A stretch of 64,000 nt of DNA from Mycobacterium szulgai. Lineage in GTDB: Bacteria > Actinomycetota > Actinomycetes > Mycobacteriales > Mycobacteriaceae. Shown in pieces: positions 1 through 8,133 of the stretch (positions are counted from its first letter, which is position 1; each line of letters begins with the position of its first letter). Location: positions 62,001-126,000 of the forward strand of contig NZ_LQPW01000086.1 of assembly GCF_002116635.1 (NCBI RefSeq), given 5' to 3'. A model generated the notes under the pieces. It was not told where the DNA came from and searched no databases. It saw nothing but the letters and a program-made list of their open reading frames with translations. The position numbers were made by a program, and so were the translations under genes.

Positions 1-491
1 AGCGCGATCCCCGTTGCGCCGCCGAGCACGGCGAACCAGCGGCTGCCGTGTGACGTTTGCGCGGCCGCGAGCAGGAACACCGCCGTTTCGAAGCCCTCCT
101 TGAGGACAGCCAGGAAGGCCATCACAACAAGGGCCAGTGAGCCGCCCCGGCTGATCGCCTCCTGGGCCTCGCGCTCCAGCTCGCCCTTGAGCCGGGAAGC
201 GTTGCGGTTCATCCAGATGATCATGGAGGTCACGAACACCACGGCAATAGCGCCGATGACGGTTTCCATCATTTCCTGCTGCCGCTGCGGCAGGGTCGTC
301 GACAGCAAATCCAGCCCGACGCCGACACCGACACTGATGACCACGGCCAGCGCGACGCCGGCAAACATTGGACGAGTCGACTGTCCATTGCGTTTGAGGA
401 ACGCACCGACGATGCTCACGATGAGCGTCGCCTCCAGGCCTTCGCGGAGGCCGATCAGGAAAGTGCCGATGAATGCGCCCTGCACGGCCAC
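1..491 (-). CDS. efeU: EfeU/FTR1-family iron permease (5' part, runs off left edge)
   Basis: Inner-membrane permease of the FTR1/EfeU family, which imports iron. About 163 N-terminal residues are visible. The hallmark REGLE motif is at residues 16-20 and a second one, KEGFE, at about 131-135, with hydrophobic membrane segments between and around them. Family knowledge says the glutamates of these motifs handle iron. The start is taken as GTG at 491: an iron-box-like palindrome directly precedes it, and TAGGCT followed by 7 nt then GTG is a leaderless arrangement. GTG at 485 is an alternative. The C-terminus and any efeO/efeB partners lie outside the window. Iron-repressed expression is inferred from the box. 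Confidence 0.88.
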   Translation of the reverse strand, partial: MAVQGAFIGTFLIGLREGLEATLIVSIVGAFLKRNGQSTRPMFAGVALAVVISVGVGVGLDLLSTTLPQRQQEMMETVIGAIAVVFVTSMIIWMNRNASRLKGELEREAQEAISRGGSLALVVMAFLAVLKEGFETAVFLLAAAQTSHGSRWFAVLGGATGIA

Positions 492-510
492 TTAGCCTAG
501 CCTAACTAAG
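492..510 (-). promoter_or_regulatory. IdeR-like iron box upstream of efeU
   Basis: Read on the minus strand this 19-mer matches the published IdeR consensus TTAGGTTAGGCTAACCTAA at about 14 of 19 positions, with the central TTAGGCTA intact. It ends directly at the GTG start of the permease and contains a TANNNT hexamer (TAGGCT) 7 nt before that GTG. IdeR binding here would cover the -10 element and the transcription start. The site is seen in the sequence; binding is inferred. Confidence 0.7.
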
Positions 511-562
511 CATCTGGATTTGCCATACCCACCTATTAGAGGCCGAAGCGGTCGACGAGGCC

Positions 563-1750
563 TCAGCCAGTGATCACCGGCAACTTCGCCCAGCCGCGCA
601 CGCTGCTGGTGTGCGCCTTGCTGGCATTGGCGTAGTCGACTTCCCAATCCGGCCAGCGCTTGATGACCTCCTCCAACGCCACCCGCGCCTGCATGCGCGC
701 CAGCGCCGAGCCCAGACAGAAGTGCAGCCCGTGCCCGAAACTGAGATGACCCCCCACACGACGGATGTCGAACCGCTCGCCGTCGGGAAACCTGCGTTCG
801 TCCCGGTTGGCTGATCCGTTGAGCAACAACATGATCGAGCCTTGGGAGATCATGGTGCCACGGCATTCGACGTCGCGGGCCACGTAGCGCGCCTGTACCG
901 GCGAGGGCGCTTGGTAGCGCAACACCTCCTCGATCGCGTTGGGAATCAGCGAGGGAGAGGCGACGATCTCACGACGCTGGTCGGGGTGCTCGGCAAGAAG
1001 TTGGCCGATGAAACCGATCAGGCGGGTGGTCGTCTCGTTGCCCGCGCCGGCGATCATGGTGGTGTACATCAGCACCTCGCTGCGCGTCAGCCGCCGCATC
1101 GCACCGTCTTCCTCGATCTCGGCGTTGAGCAGCTGGGTCATCAAGTCATCGGAGGGATGGTCGGTGCGCCAGTCGATGTAGTCGGAGAACACCTCATAGC
1201 TTTTCTCGAACAAATCTTCGGTCACGGCCGTGAAAGTGCCTTGCTTCAGGCTGATGGCCCGGCCCCCGCGATCACGGATGGCTTGCTGCCCCTCCTCCGG
1301 GATGCCCAGCAGATACCCGATGGTCCGCATCGGGATCATCGCACCAAGATTCTCGATGAAGTCGAACCGGCCGGTACCCACCAACGGATCCAGCGCACGC
1401 ACACAGAAGTCGCGCGTCAGCGGCTCGATCGCTTCCATCCGCCGCGGCGTGAAAACCCTTGACAACAAACGGCGATGCAGGTCGTGCAGCGGCGGGTCCT
1501 CGAAGAGAATGACCCCGGGCGGGATATCGACACCGCTCATGATGATGTCCATCGTGGTGCCGCGGCCGGATCGGTAAGTCTCCCAATTCGTCAGCTCCGG
1601 CGCGACATCCTCATACCGGCTCAACGCGTAGAAGTTGTACTTCGCGTTGTAATACAACGGAGCTTCGTCCCGCATCCGCTTCCAGATCGGGTAAGGATCA
1701 TCGTCGATATCGAAATCGAATGGGTCGTAATAGATCTCAGCTACGGTCAT
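563..1750 (-). CDS. Cytochrome P450
   Basis: Soluble bacterial P450 of 395 residues, a normal length for the class. The I-helix oxygen-activation motif AGAGNETT is at about 234-241, the K-helix ExxR at 285-288, and the heme loop FGHGLHFCLG at 348-357 with Cys355 as heme thiolate ligand. The start is ATG at 1750, which overlaps the stop of the upstream flavin oxidoreductase as ATGA, so the two are translationally coupled. Substrate is not evident; the neighbours (LLM oxidoreductase, SDR, reductase) suggest lipid, sterol or xenobiotic oxidation. Electrons must come from a ferredoxin encoded elsewhere. Confidence 0.95.
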   Translation of the reverse strand: MTVAEIYYDPFDFDIDDDPYPIWKRMRDEAPLYYNAKYNFYALSRYEDVAPELTNWETYRSGRGTTMDIIMSGVDIPPGVILFEDPPLHDLHRRLLSRVFTPRRMEAIEPLTRDFCVRALDPLVGTGRFDFIENLGAMIPMRTIGYLLGIPEEGQQAIRDRGGRAISLKQGTFTAVTEDLFEKSYEVFSDYIDWRTDHPSDDLMTQLLNAEIEEDGAMRRLTRSEVLMYTTMIAGAGNETTTRLIGFIGQLLAEHPDQRREIVASPSLIPNAIEEVLRYQAPSPVQARYVARDVECRGTMISQGSIMLLLNGSANRDERRFPDGERFDIRRVGGHLSFGHGLHFCLGSALARMQARVALEEVIKRWPDWEVDYANASKAHTSSVRGWAKLPVITG

Positions 1751-2742
1751 GCGGGCTCCGCGGTGGCTGAGCGCGCGGCTTCGGGCAGCACCATCTCGCC
1801 GACCCGCTTGAGATAAGGCCATGCGACTTCGGGCGACAACCCGCCGCAAAGTGGCGACAGGTTGAGAATCTTGCCGGATCGTACTCGCGAAACCGCTTCT
1901 GGCACAGAGTAAATGACGTGCGACGCGGCCGCCTCGCGCAGCTCGTCGACGGTTTCAGCGTGTGTGAAGCCCGCCGAGACCTCGTTGCCGGGGTTCCAGG
2001 CCGCATAACTGCGGGCATCGTGCAGCAGATGCTCACCGAGTTCCGCCCAGGCCGCGTCCACGTCGTCGGCGACGAAGCTGACCGACGGCGTCTTGCGGTC
2101 GGGGAAAAAGGTCCCCCCCGGCGAGTGGCCATGCTTTCGGCAGGCCGCTTCGTAAGCCTCCTGCATGCCCTCGACGTTGGCGTTGGCCAACATGCCCAGG
2201 CCGTAGCGGCCGGCCCGCCGGGCCGCCGCCACACTGCCGCCACCCCACATCAACCCGGGCCCACCGGCGGTCCGCGGGGCCGGCGTCACCTTGATCCGCC
2301 GGCCCTCATGCGCGACCTCCTCGCCAGTGAGCAATTGCCGCAGCAGCCCAAGCTTCTCGTCAGCAAGCCGGCCGCGACCGGCCATCTCCACACCGAAGTG
2401 CTCGTATTCCTCAGGCCGGTACCCCAAAGCCAGGATGTACGAGGCCCTTCCACCGCTGATGATGTCGAGAACCGCCATGTCTTCGGCCAGTCGCACCGGG
2501 TCGTAGAAGGGCAGGATCAGGATCAGGCTCAACGCCATACGCTTGGTACGCGCCGCGATCGCGGAGGTCAGCAGCAGCGGGGAGGGCAGGTATCCGTCCT
2601 CAGACCCGTGGTGCTCACACGTCACTGCCGCCAGGCCGCCGTGGTCCTCCGCCCATGCGCACATCTCCGGCGCCGCGGCATACAAGGCCGTTGGATCGGC
2701 TCCCCATGCGGGTGCGCGCATGTCGAAGCGCAGTGTGAACAC
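1747..2742 (-). CDS. LLM-class flavin-dependent (probably F420) oxidoreductase
   Basis: Luciferase-like monooxygenase fold protein of 331 residues. The start is set at GTG 2742 because AGGAG lies 5 nt upstream on the coding strand; the longer reading frame would extend the protein into the promoter region. The N-terminal FTLRFDMRAP segment and the later gly-rich stretch (GPGLMWGGG) are typical of mycobacterial LLM enzymes, most of which use F420H2 or FMN. It is first in an operon with the P450 (4-bp overlap). Divergent from the SDR gene across a perfect inverted repeat, so both arms may share control. Substrate unknown. Confidence 0.85.
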   Translation of the reverse strand: MFTLRFDMRAPAWGADPTALYAAAPEMCAWAEDHGGLAAVTCEHHGSEDGYLPSPLLLTSAIAARTKRMALSLILILPFYDPVRLAEDMAVLDIISGGRASYILALGYRPEEYEHFGVEMAGRGRLADEKLGLLRQLLTGEEVAHEGRRIKVTPAPRTAGGPGLMWGGGSVAAARRAGRYGLGMLANANVEGMQEAYEAACRKHGHSPGGTFFPDRKTPSVSFVADDVDAAWAELGEHLLHDARSYAAWNPGNEVSAGFTHAETVDELREAAASHVIYSVPEAVSRVRSGKILNLSPLCGGLSPEVAWPYLKRVGEMVLPEAARSATAEPA

Positions 2743-2771
2743 AGCGACTCCTATGTGACCTAATATTTGTG

Positions 2772-2788
2772 CCACGTACGCTACGTGG
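2772..2788. promoter_or_regulatory. Perfect 7-3-7 inverted repeat between divergent operons
   Basis: CCACGTA-CGC-TACGTGG is a perfect inverted repeat placed 30 nt upstream of the LLM/P450 operon start and 117 nt upstream of the SDR start. The position and symmetry fit the operator of a dimeric repressor such as a TetR-family protein. No regulator gene is adjacent, so the binding protein would act in trans. Confidence 0.6.
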
Positions 2789-2904
2789 GACCCGGGAGGG
2801 CGGTCAACCACCTCGGCCACGACTAACGCCGACCAGCATTGAAACTAACATCTGGTCCCGATACTGTAACGTCGATCGGTGAACCACCTGGGAAAAGGGG
2901 AAAG

Positions 2905-3750
2905 ATGACGACGGCAGCCGAGCTATTGGGTTACGAAGGAAAACGGGTCTTGGTGGTCGGGGGCGCGACTGGAATGGGCGCCGCCGTGGCGCAGATCGCC
3001 AAGGACCTCGGCGCACACGTCACGGTGATGGACTACGCGCCGGTCGACTACGAGACCGACCGCGTGATCCAGCTGGACCTCAGTGACCAGGATTCGATTG
3101 ACCGGGCTGTCGACGCGCTCGACGGACCGGTCGACTCACTGTTCTCAGCGGCCGGTGTCGCCGACGGTCCAAAGTTGATGCAGGTCAACTTCATCGGGCA
3201 TCGCCACCTGATCGAGCGGTTGTTCGCCAAGGACCTGCTGCCGCGCGGCTCGTCGATCTGCTTCATTTCCTCGGTGGCCGGGATGGGCTGGGAAAACGAC
3301 CTCGAGCTGGTGCAGGACTTCCTGGCCACGCCGGACTACAAGTCGGCGCACGACTGGTGCCGGGAACGCGAGCCGCAAGGAATCATCCACTACGGGTTCA
3401 GCAAGAAGGCCATCAACGGCTACGTCGCGTGGCAGGGCTACCACTTCCAGAAGAAGGGTGTGCGGATCAACGCGGTCTGCCCCGGTCCTACCGACACTCC
3501 TCTGGCCCGTGCCAACGCCGATCTGTGGCTGACCTTCGCCCAGGACTACCGCGACGACACCGGAAGCAAAACGCTGACACCCGAGGACATCGGCAAGGCG
3601 ATGATCATGCTCAACAGCGCCGCCGCGGCATCGATCAACGGGATCACGCTCAACGTCGACCAAGGACACGCCATGGCGTCGATCACCGGATCGTTCGCCC
3701 CCGGCAAGCCGATCATGGATCTGATCACCGGCCGGGTCCAATTGGCTTAA
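2905..3750 (+). CDS. Short-chain dehydrogenase/reductase
   Basis: Classical SDR of 281 residues. The N-terminal cofactor motif is GGATGMG at about residues 19-25, the catalytic serine is in ISSVAG at about 121-126, and the active-site YxxxK is Tyr163/Lys167. The start is ATG 2905, preceded by a purine-rich AAAGGGGAAAG ribosome site; an upstream in-frame ATG at 2839 lacks one. Resembles 3-alpha-hydroxysteroid dehydrogenase-like SDRs of actinobacteria. It begins a rightward gene pair with the reductase at 3798 and faces the P450 operon, so alcohol/ketone conversion in the same pathway is plausible but inferred. Confidence 0.9.
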   Translation: MTTAAELLGYEGKRVLVVGGATGMGAAVAQIAKDLGAHVTVMDYAPVDYETDRVIQLDLSDQDSIDRAVDALDGPVDSLFSAAGVADGPKLMQVNFIGHRHLIERLFAKDLLPRGSSICFISSVAGMGWENDLELVQDFLATPDYKSAHDWCREREPQGIIHYGFSKKAINGYVAWQGYHFQKKGVRINAVCPGPTDTPLARANADLWLTFAQDYRDDTGSKTLTPEDIGKAMIMLNSAAAASINGITLNVDQGHAMASITGSFAPGKPIMDLITGRVQLA

Positions 3751-3797
3751 GCGTCTTGGCTTTCGGATCAATCACGCCGTAGCAAGAAGGGCCCGCG

Positions 3798-4892
3798 ATG
3801 GCACACCGGGTAGTGGTTTGGGCGACGGGTGGGATCGGCTCGATCGCCATCCGGACCATTCAGCGCCGTCCCGAGTTCGATCTGGTCGGCGTGTGGGTGC
3901 ACTCCGAGGAGAAGGTCGGCAAAGACGCCGGTGAACTCGCCAACGGTGAGCCGATCGGTCTGGCCGCCACCAATGACGCCGATGCGCTGATCGGCCTGAA
4001 ACCCGACTGCGTGATCTATGCGGCCAGCGGCCCAGAACGCGACGCGCTGGCCATCCCCGACTACGTCAGACTGCTCGAGGCCGGCATCAACGTCGTCACC
4101 ACCAGCACCACCCGACTGGTCAATCCGCACGCGTACGAACCGGCCGAGTGGCGCGACCAATTGGCCACCGCGGCCAAGCAGGGTCGGGTGTCGTTGTACG
4201 CGTCGGGCATCGAGCCGGGATTCGCCGCCGATTACCTACCGCTGGTGCTCACCACCCAGTCGTCAGCGATCGAGAAGATCCACGCATACGAGATCGCACT
4301 ATACGACGACTACGGGGTTGCCGACATCATGAGCGACGCACTGGGTTTCGGCCGCCCTATGGAATACCAGCCATGGATCGGCTTTCCCGGTGCGATTGCC
4401 GGCGAATGGCAGGGCCAGATTCGGCTGATCGCCGATGCGCTCGGCGTCGAGGTGCAGGAAGTACGCGAAACCTTCGACCGCGCAACCACAAACCGGACGC
4501 TGGAAGTCGCGATGGGCACCGTCGAGGCGGGCACCTGCGGCGCGCTGCGGATGCGGGCGATCGGTGTGGTCGGCGGCCGCGAAGCCATCGTCATCGAACA
4601 CGTCACCCGGCTCGCTCACGGCGTCGCACCGGACTGGCCGACCGGAATCGGCGACCTGTCCTATCGCATCGTGATCACGGGAGAGCCCGACATCGACTGC
4701 ACGCTGACACCCACGCTGCGCGATCCCGGCAAAGCCGGGATCGGCGCAATGACGTCGGGCGCCGGCGCGATGGTGGCCACCGCGATGCGCGTGGTGAACG
4801 CCGTGCCGTACGTCGTCGCGGCCGAACCCGGCCTGCTGAGTTCGGTGGACCTCCCGTTGACCATCCCCAGGCACGCGTTCGTCACCGGGTGA
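3798..4892 (+). CDS. Dihydrodipicolinate-reductase-like NAD(P)-binding protein
   Basis: 364-residue protein with an N-terminal Rossmann motif (WATGGIGS at about 8-15). This family is annotated in mycobacteria as dihydrodipicolinate reductase-like or diaminopentanoate dehydrogenase-like, and is distinct from DapB. A ribosome site AGAAGGG precedes ATG 3798, 47 nt after the SDR, so the two are probably cotranscribed. Substrate is not determined; sequence family and neighbours fit a redox step on a carbonyl or imine. Confidence 0.8.
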   Translation: MAHRVVVWATGGIGSIAIRTIQRRPEFDLVGVWVHSEEKVGKDAGELANGEPIGLAATNDADALIGLKPDCVIYAASGPERDALAIPDYVRLLEAGINVVTTSTTRLVNPHAYEPAEWRDQLATAAKQGRVSLYASGIEPGFAADYLPLVLTTQSSAIEKIHAYEIALYDDYGVADIMSDALGFGRPMEYQPWIGFPGAIAGEWQGQIRLIADALGVEVQEVRETFDRATTNRTLEVAMGTVEAGTCGALRMRAIGVVGGREAIVIEHVTRLAHGVAPDWPTGIGDLSYRIVITGEPDIDCTLTPTLRDPGKAGIGAMTSGAGAMVATAMRVVNAVPYVVAAEPGLLSSVDLPLTIPRHAFVTG

Positions 4893-4910
4893 ATCCGTAG
4901 TCTCACACGG

Positions 4911-6110
4911 GTGACTTTCAATCCCCTCGAGGAGCTCACCCTCGAGCAACTGCGCACCCGCACCAGCATGAAGTGGCGTACCCACCCAGCCGATGTGCTG
5001 CCCTTGTGGGTCGCCGAAATGGACACCAAACTCGCGCCGACGGTGGCCGAGGTCATCCACAAGACCGTCGACGCCGGCGATACCGGATATCCCTACGGCA
5101 CCGCCTATGCGACGGCGGCCGCCGAATTCGCTTCGCGGCGTTGGCAATGGGACGACCTGGCGATCAGCCGCACCCGCGTGGTGCTGGACGTCATGACCGG
5201 CGTCGTCGAGATGCTTCGCCTGGTCACCGACCGCGGTGATCCGGTCATCGTCAACCCGCCGGTGTACGCGCCGTTCTGTGCGTTCGTCGCGCATGACGGC
5301 CGCCGCGTGCTCGAAGCCCCGCTGGGCGCCGACGGCCGCCTCGACCTGGACGCCCTGGAGGAGGCGTTCGCGCGGGCCACAGCCACTGCCGACAAGGTTG
5401 CGTATCTGCTGTGCAATCCGCACAACCCGACTGGCGCGGTACACACCGCCGAAGAACTGGGTGGGGTTGCCGAACTCGCCCGCCGATTCGGGGTCCGGGT
5501 GGTTTCCGACGAGATCCACGCGCCGCTGGTGCTCTCGGGGTCGCGCTTCACTCCCTATCTGAGTGTGCCCGGCGCGGAGAACGCATTGGCTCTGCTATCG
5601 GCCACCAAGGCGTGGAATCTCGGCGGGCTGAAAGGGGCCCTGGCCATTGCGGGCCCTGAGGCGGCCGCCGATCTGCGCCGGATGCCCGAAGAGGTCGATC
5701 ACGGTCCGAACCATCTGGGCGTCATTGCGCACGCCGAAGCGTTCAGCACCGGCGGCGACTGGCTCGATGCGCTGCTGGCCGGCCTGGACGCCAACCGCAC
5801 ATTGCTGGGCGAGTTGGTCGACAAGCACCTCCCCGGCGTGCGACTGATGTGGCCGCAAGGCACCTATCTAGCGTGGATGGATTGCCGTGAACTCGGGTTC
5901 GACGAAGAGCCCACAGCTGGACTCGCGGTGGTCGCCGACCTGTCCGGGCCCGCGCTCTGGTTCCTCGACCATGCCCGCGTGGCAGTCAGTTCCGGCCACG
6001 TTTTCGGCACCGGCGGCGCCGGCCATATCCGGCTGAACTTCGCAACATCGCAGGTCATCCTGACCGAAGCGGTCTCAAAGATGGGTCGGGCGCTGGCCGA
6101 ACGGGAGTGA
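4911..6110 (+). CDS. MalY/PatB-family PLP-dependent C-S lyase or aminotransferase
   Basis: Fold-type I PLP enzyme of 399 residues in the MalY/PatB cystathionine beta-lyase branch: the early LPLWVAEMD signature is at about 30-38, the CNPHNPTG loop at 168-175, Asp200 in SDEIH binds the pyridine nitrogen, and Lys233 in ATKAWNLGG forms the Schiff base. Known members cleave C-S bonds of cystathionine or cysteine conjugates. GTG 4911 is preceded by TAGTCT plus 7 nt, which fits its own leaderless promoter even though it lies only 18 nt after the previous gene. Confidence 0.9.
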   Translation: MTFNPLEELTLEQLRTRTSMKWRTHPADVLPLWVAEMDTKLAPTVAEVIHKTVDAGDTGYPYGTAYATAAAEFASRRWQWDDLAISRTRVVLDVMTGVVEMLRLVTDRGDPVIVNPPVYAPFCAFVAHDGRRVLEAPLGADGRLDLDALEEAFARATATADKVAYLLCNPHNPTGAVHTAEELGGVAELARRFGVRVVSDEIHAPLVLSGSRFTPYLSVPGAENALALLSATKAWNLGGLKGALAIAGPEAAADLRRMPEEVDHGPNHLGVIAHAEAFSTGGDWLDALLAGLDANRTLLGELVDKHLPGVRLMWPQGTYLAWMDCRELGFDEEPTAGLAVVADLSGPALWFLDHARVAVSSGHVFGTGGAGHIRLNFATSQVILTEAVSKMGRALAERE

Positions 6111-6140
6111 GGTCGCCTAGCGCTTATTGACCGTCCACTG

Positions 6141-6166
6141 TTGACATGTCATTAACGACATGCCAA
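6141..6166. promoter_or_regulatory. 26-bp imperfect palindrome, candidate operator
   Basis: TTGACATGTC and GACATGCCAA form 10-bp arms (9 of 10 matching) around a 6-nt centre, followed by a further CATGTC half-site at 6173-6178. The left arm contains a -35-like TTGACA. It lies 48 nt upstream of the membrane-protein start at 6214, so a bound repressor would block that promoter. The regulator is not identifiable here. Confidence 0.55.
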
Positions 6167-6213
6167 CATCGTCATGTCACTCACGGACCATCGAGAAGAG
6201 CCAGGAGCTTCAC

Positions 6214-7020
6214 ATGACCCACACCGACCAGCGTCGCGGCCCGGCCCGCGTCATCGACGGGTTCCTCAAGTCGCCGTTCGCCGGAATCGCGCCGTGGGCA
6301 CTGCTGTCGATCCTGTCCGGGCCGGGGCGGTTCGAGGTAGCGGTGATCGCCGCGTTGGGCCTTTCGATGCTCACCCTGCTCCTCGGCCTCAGCCGCGGGA
6401 TCAAGGTGCACGCGCTCGAGGTCTTCGGCGCCATGTTTTTCGCCGGCCTGGCTATCGTCGGCCTGTTCGCCACCACCAGCGAGATCCGCTTTCTCGAACT
6501 GTGGGCCGGCGAACTGACCAACATTTCGCTGGCAGCATTCGCCTGGGTCACCCTGCTGATCCGCAAACCGTTCACCTTGGCCTACGCCAAAGACACCACG
6601 CCGGCCGAGTACTGGGACAGCCCGCTGTTCAAGAAGATCAATGACGTCATCACCGCCGCCTGGGCAGGCGCCTTCACGTTCTCCGCGGCTGCCGGCTTCG
6701 TTGGCGCCTTCGTGCTGCACGACGCCGGCAACTTCTGGACCGGCTGGATCCTGCAATTGGCGGCGATCTTCTGCGCCGTCTCGTTCACCGACTTCTACCC
6801 CGACTACGCCACCGCCAAGTTCGACCTGGCCAACGGCGAGCCCGCGCATGTGCCCCCGGTCCTGCGGATTCTCGAATGGCTGCCCACCTTCGTCATCGTC
6901 ACCGGCATCGCGGGTATGGTCACCAACTCCATCGACTACGTCGTCGGTATCCCGCTGATCGTGATCGGCAGCGCGACCGCAACACTGCTGGTCAAGCTCT
7001 CCGCCCCGGCCGGGGGCTAG
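6214..7020 (+). CDS. Multi-pass membrane protein of unknown function
   Basis: 268 residues with about six to seven hydrophobic segments spread along the length, so an integral membrane protein. The start is ATG 6214, with AGGAG 7 nt upstream; an in-frame ATG at 6160 lies inside the palindrome and is rejected. I recognise no catalytic motif. The C-terminus overlaps the convergent aminotransferase by 4 nt. The palindromic element upstream suggests repressor control. Confidence 0.8.
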   Translation: MTHTDQRRGPARVIDGFLKSPFAGIAPWALLSILSGPGRFEVAVIAALGLSMLTLLLGLSRGIKVHALEVFGAMFFAGLAIVGLFATTSEIRFLELWAGELTNISLAAFAWVTLLIRKPFTLAYAKDTTPAEYWDSPLFKKINDVITAAWAGAFTFSAAAGFVGAFVLHDAGNFWTGWILQLAAIFCAVSFTDFYPDYATAKFDLANGEPAHVPPVLRILEWLPTFVIVTGIAGMVTNSIDYVVGIPLIVIGSATATLLVKLSAPAGG

Positions 7021-8111
7021 AGCCGGGCCTCTCCCCACCGCTTGATCCGCTCGATACCTTCGACGATCTGATCGGGTGGCTCCGTGAATGACAGGCGCAG
7101 CGCGTTTTCGTGGCCGAAGACCGAACCCGGTACCACCGCCACGTGTTCATCCGCGAGCAGGGCCTGGGCGATGGCGTCTCCCGTCCAACGGTCCCCGGCA
7201 TGATCTGCGACCAGCTCGCACCAGACGAACAGCCCGCCGTCCGGTGCGTTCCAACGCAACCACGGGATCGATTCGGCGAGGGCCGCACACAGCACATCGC
7301 GTTGCTTCCTGAGTTGCGCTGTGCGGTCGGTCAATTCAGTCCGTGGAATGGACAGCGCACGAGCCACCAGCGATTGCCCGGGTGTGTTCACGTTCCCGGC
7401 GATGTTCGACGCGATGCTGGCACACCGGCTGATCAGGCTCGAGTGGGCGGTGATCCACCCGATGCGATGGCCCATGAGTGCGAACGTCTTGGACGCGCTG
7501 GAGATGTGCAGGACACGCGCGGAACCCTCGGCGGGCAAGCGCAGCACCGACGGGGCTGGCCCGTCGTGCTTGTAATACTGGAACTGATATATCTCGTCGG
7601 CGATGATCCAGCGGTTTGTTTCTTCCGCCCAAGTGGCCAGCAATGTCAGGTCATCCTGCGACAGCGTGGAACCGGTGGGATTCGACGGACTTGAGTAGAT
7701 GATCACTCGGGTCTCATCGCTCACCTGATCGATCCACGTCCGGACATCCGGCGTCTCAAACGAATACCGCAGCAACTCCACGCTGAGACCGGTGAGCCCG
7801 GCGACGTCCACGTAGCTTGGCCAGTAGGGATTTTGGATCGCGATGCACTCCCCAGCATCGCATAGGGCCAACAGTGCGATCATGATCGCCTGCTTGGCGC
7901 CATTGGTGACAAGATGCTGGTCCGGATTCGTTAGCCGACCGAATTCCGTTACGTACCAACCACACAGCGCTTCACGCAGTGCGAGCTCGCCACGGCTGCT
8001 GCCATAACCCGATGCCTTCGCCACATCGAATGCCGCAAGAGCGTCGAAGGTCAGGTTCGGCGGTGGCACCGTCGGAGCGCCGGCACCAAACGAGATGACG
8101 TGGGTCCCCAA
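7017..8111 (-). CDS. Class I/II PLP-dependent aminotransferase (start uncertain)
   Basis: Aminotransferase of the AAT_I type: SNPTG at about 143-147, Asp172 in ADEIYQ, and PLP-lysine Lys208 in SSASKTF. The annotated start is TTG 8111, but the frame upstream still encodes a typical N-terminus (SPTLALNDKVAELRRLG) that runs back into the 3' end of the MFS gene, and no ATG, GTG or TTG exists there before a TAG at about 8205. Either a rare start, a frameshift, or a truncated start is needed. Third gene of the BKACE cassette; likely interconverts an amino acid and the keto acid handled by the operon. Confidence 0.88.
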   Translation of the reverse strand: MGTHVISFGAGAPTVPPPNLTFDALAAFDVAKASGYGSSRGELALREALCGWYVTEFGRLTNPDQHLVTNGAKQAIMIALLALCDAGECIAIQNPYWPSYVDVAGLTGLSVELLRYSFETPDVRTWIDQVSDETRVIIYSSPSNPTGSTLSQDDLTLLATWAEETNRWIIADEIYQFQYYKHDGPAPSVLRLPAEGSARVLHISSASKTFALMGHRIGWITAHSSLISRCASIASNIAGNVNTPGQSLVARALSIPRTELTDRTAQLRKQRDVLCAALAESIPWLRWNAPDGGLFVWCELVADHAGDRWTGDAIAQALLADEHVAVVPGSVFGHENALRLSFTEPPDQIVEGIERIKRWGEARL

Positions 8112-8133
8112 CCGCCGAAGCTCGGCGACCTTG

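Noticed and set aside
4299..5519. Minus-strand open frame of 406 codons
   Set aside because: Antisense shadow of the dihydrodipicolinate-reductase-like and MalY/PatB genes; low-complexity His/Gly/Asp composition.
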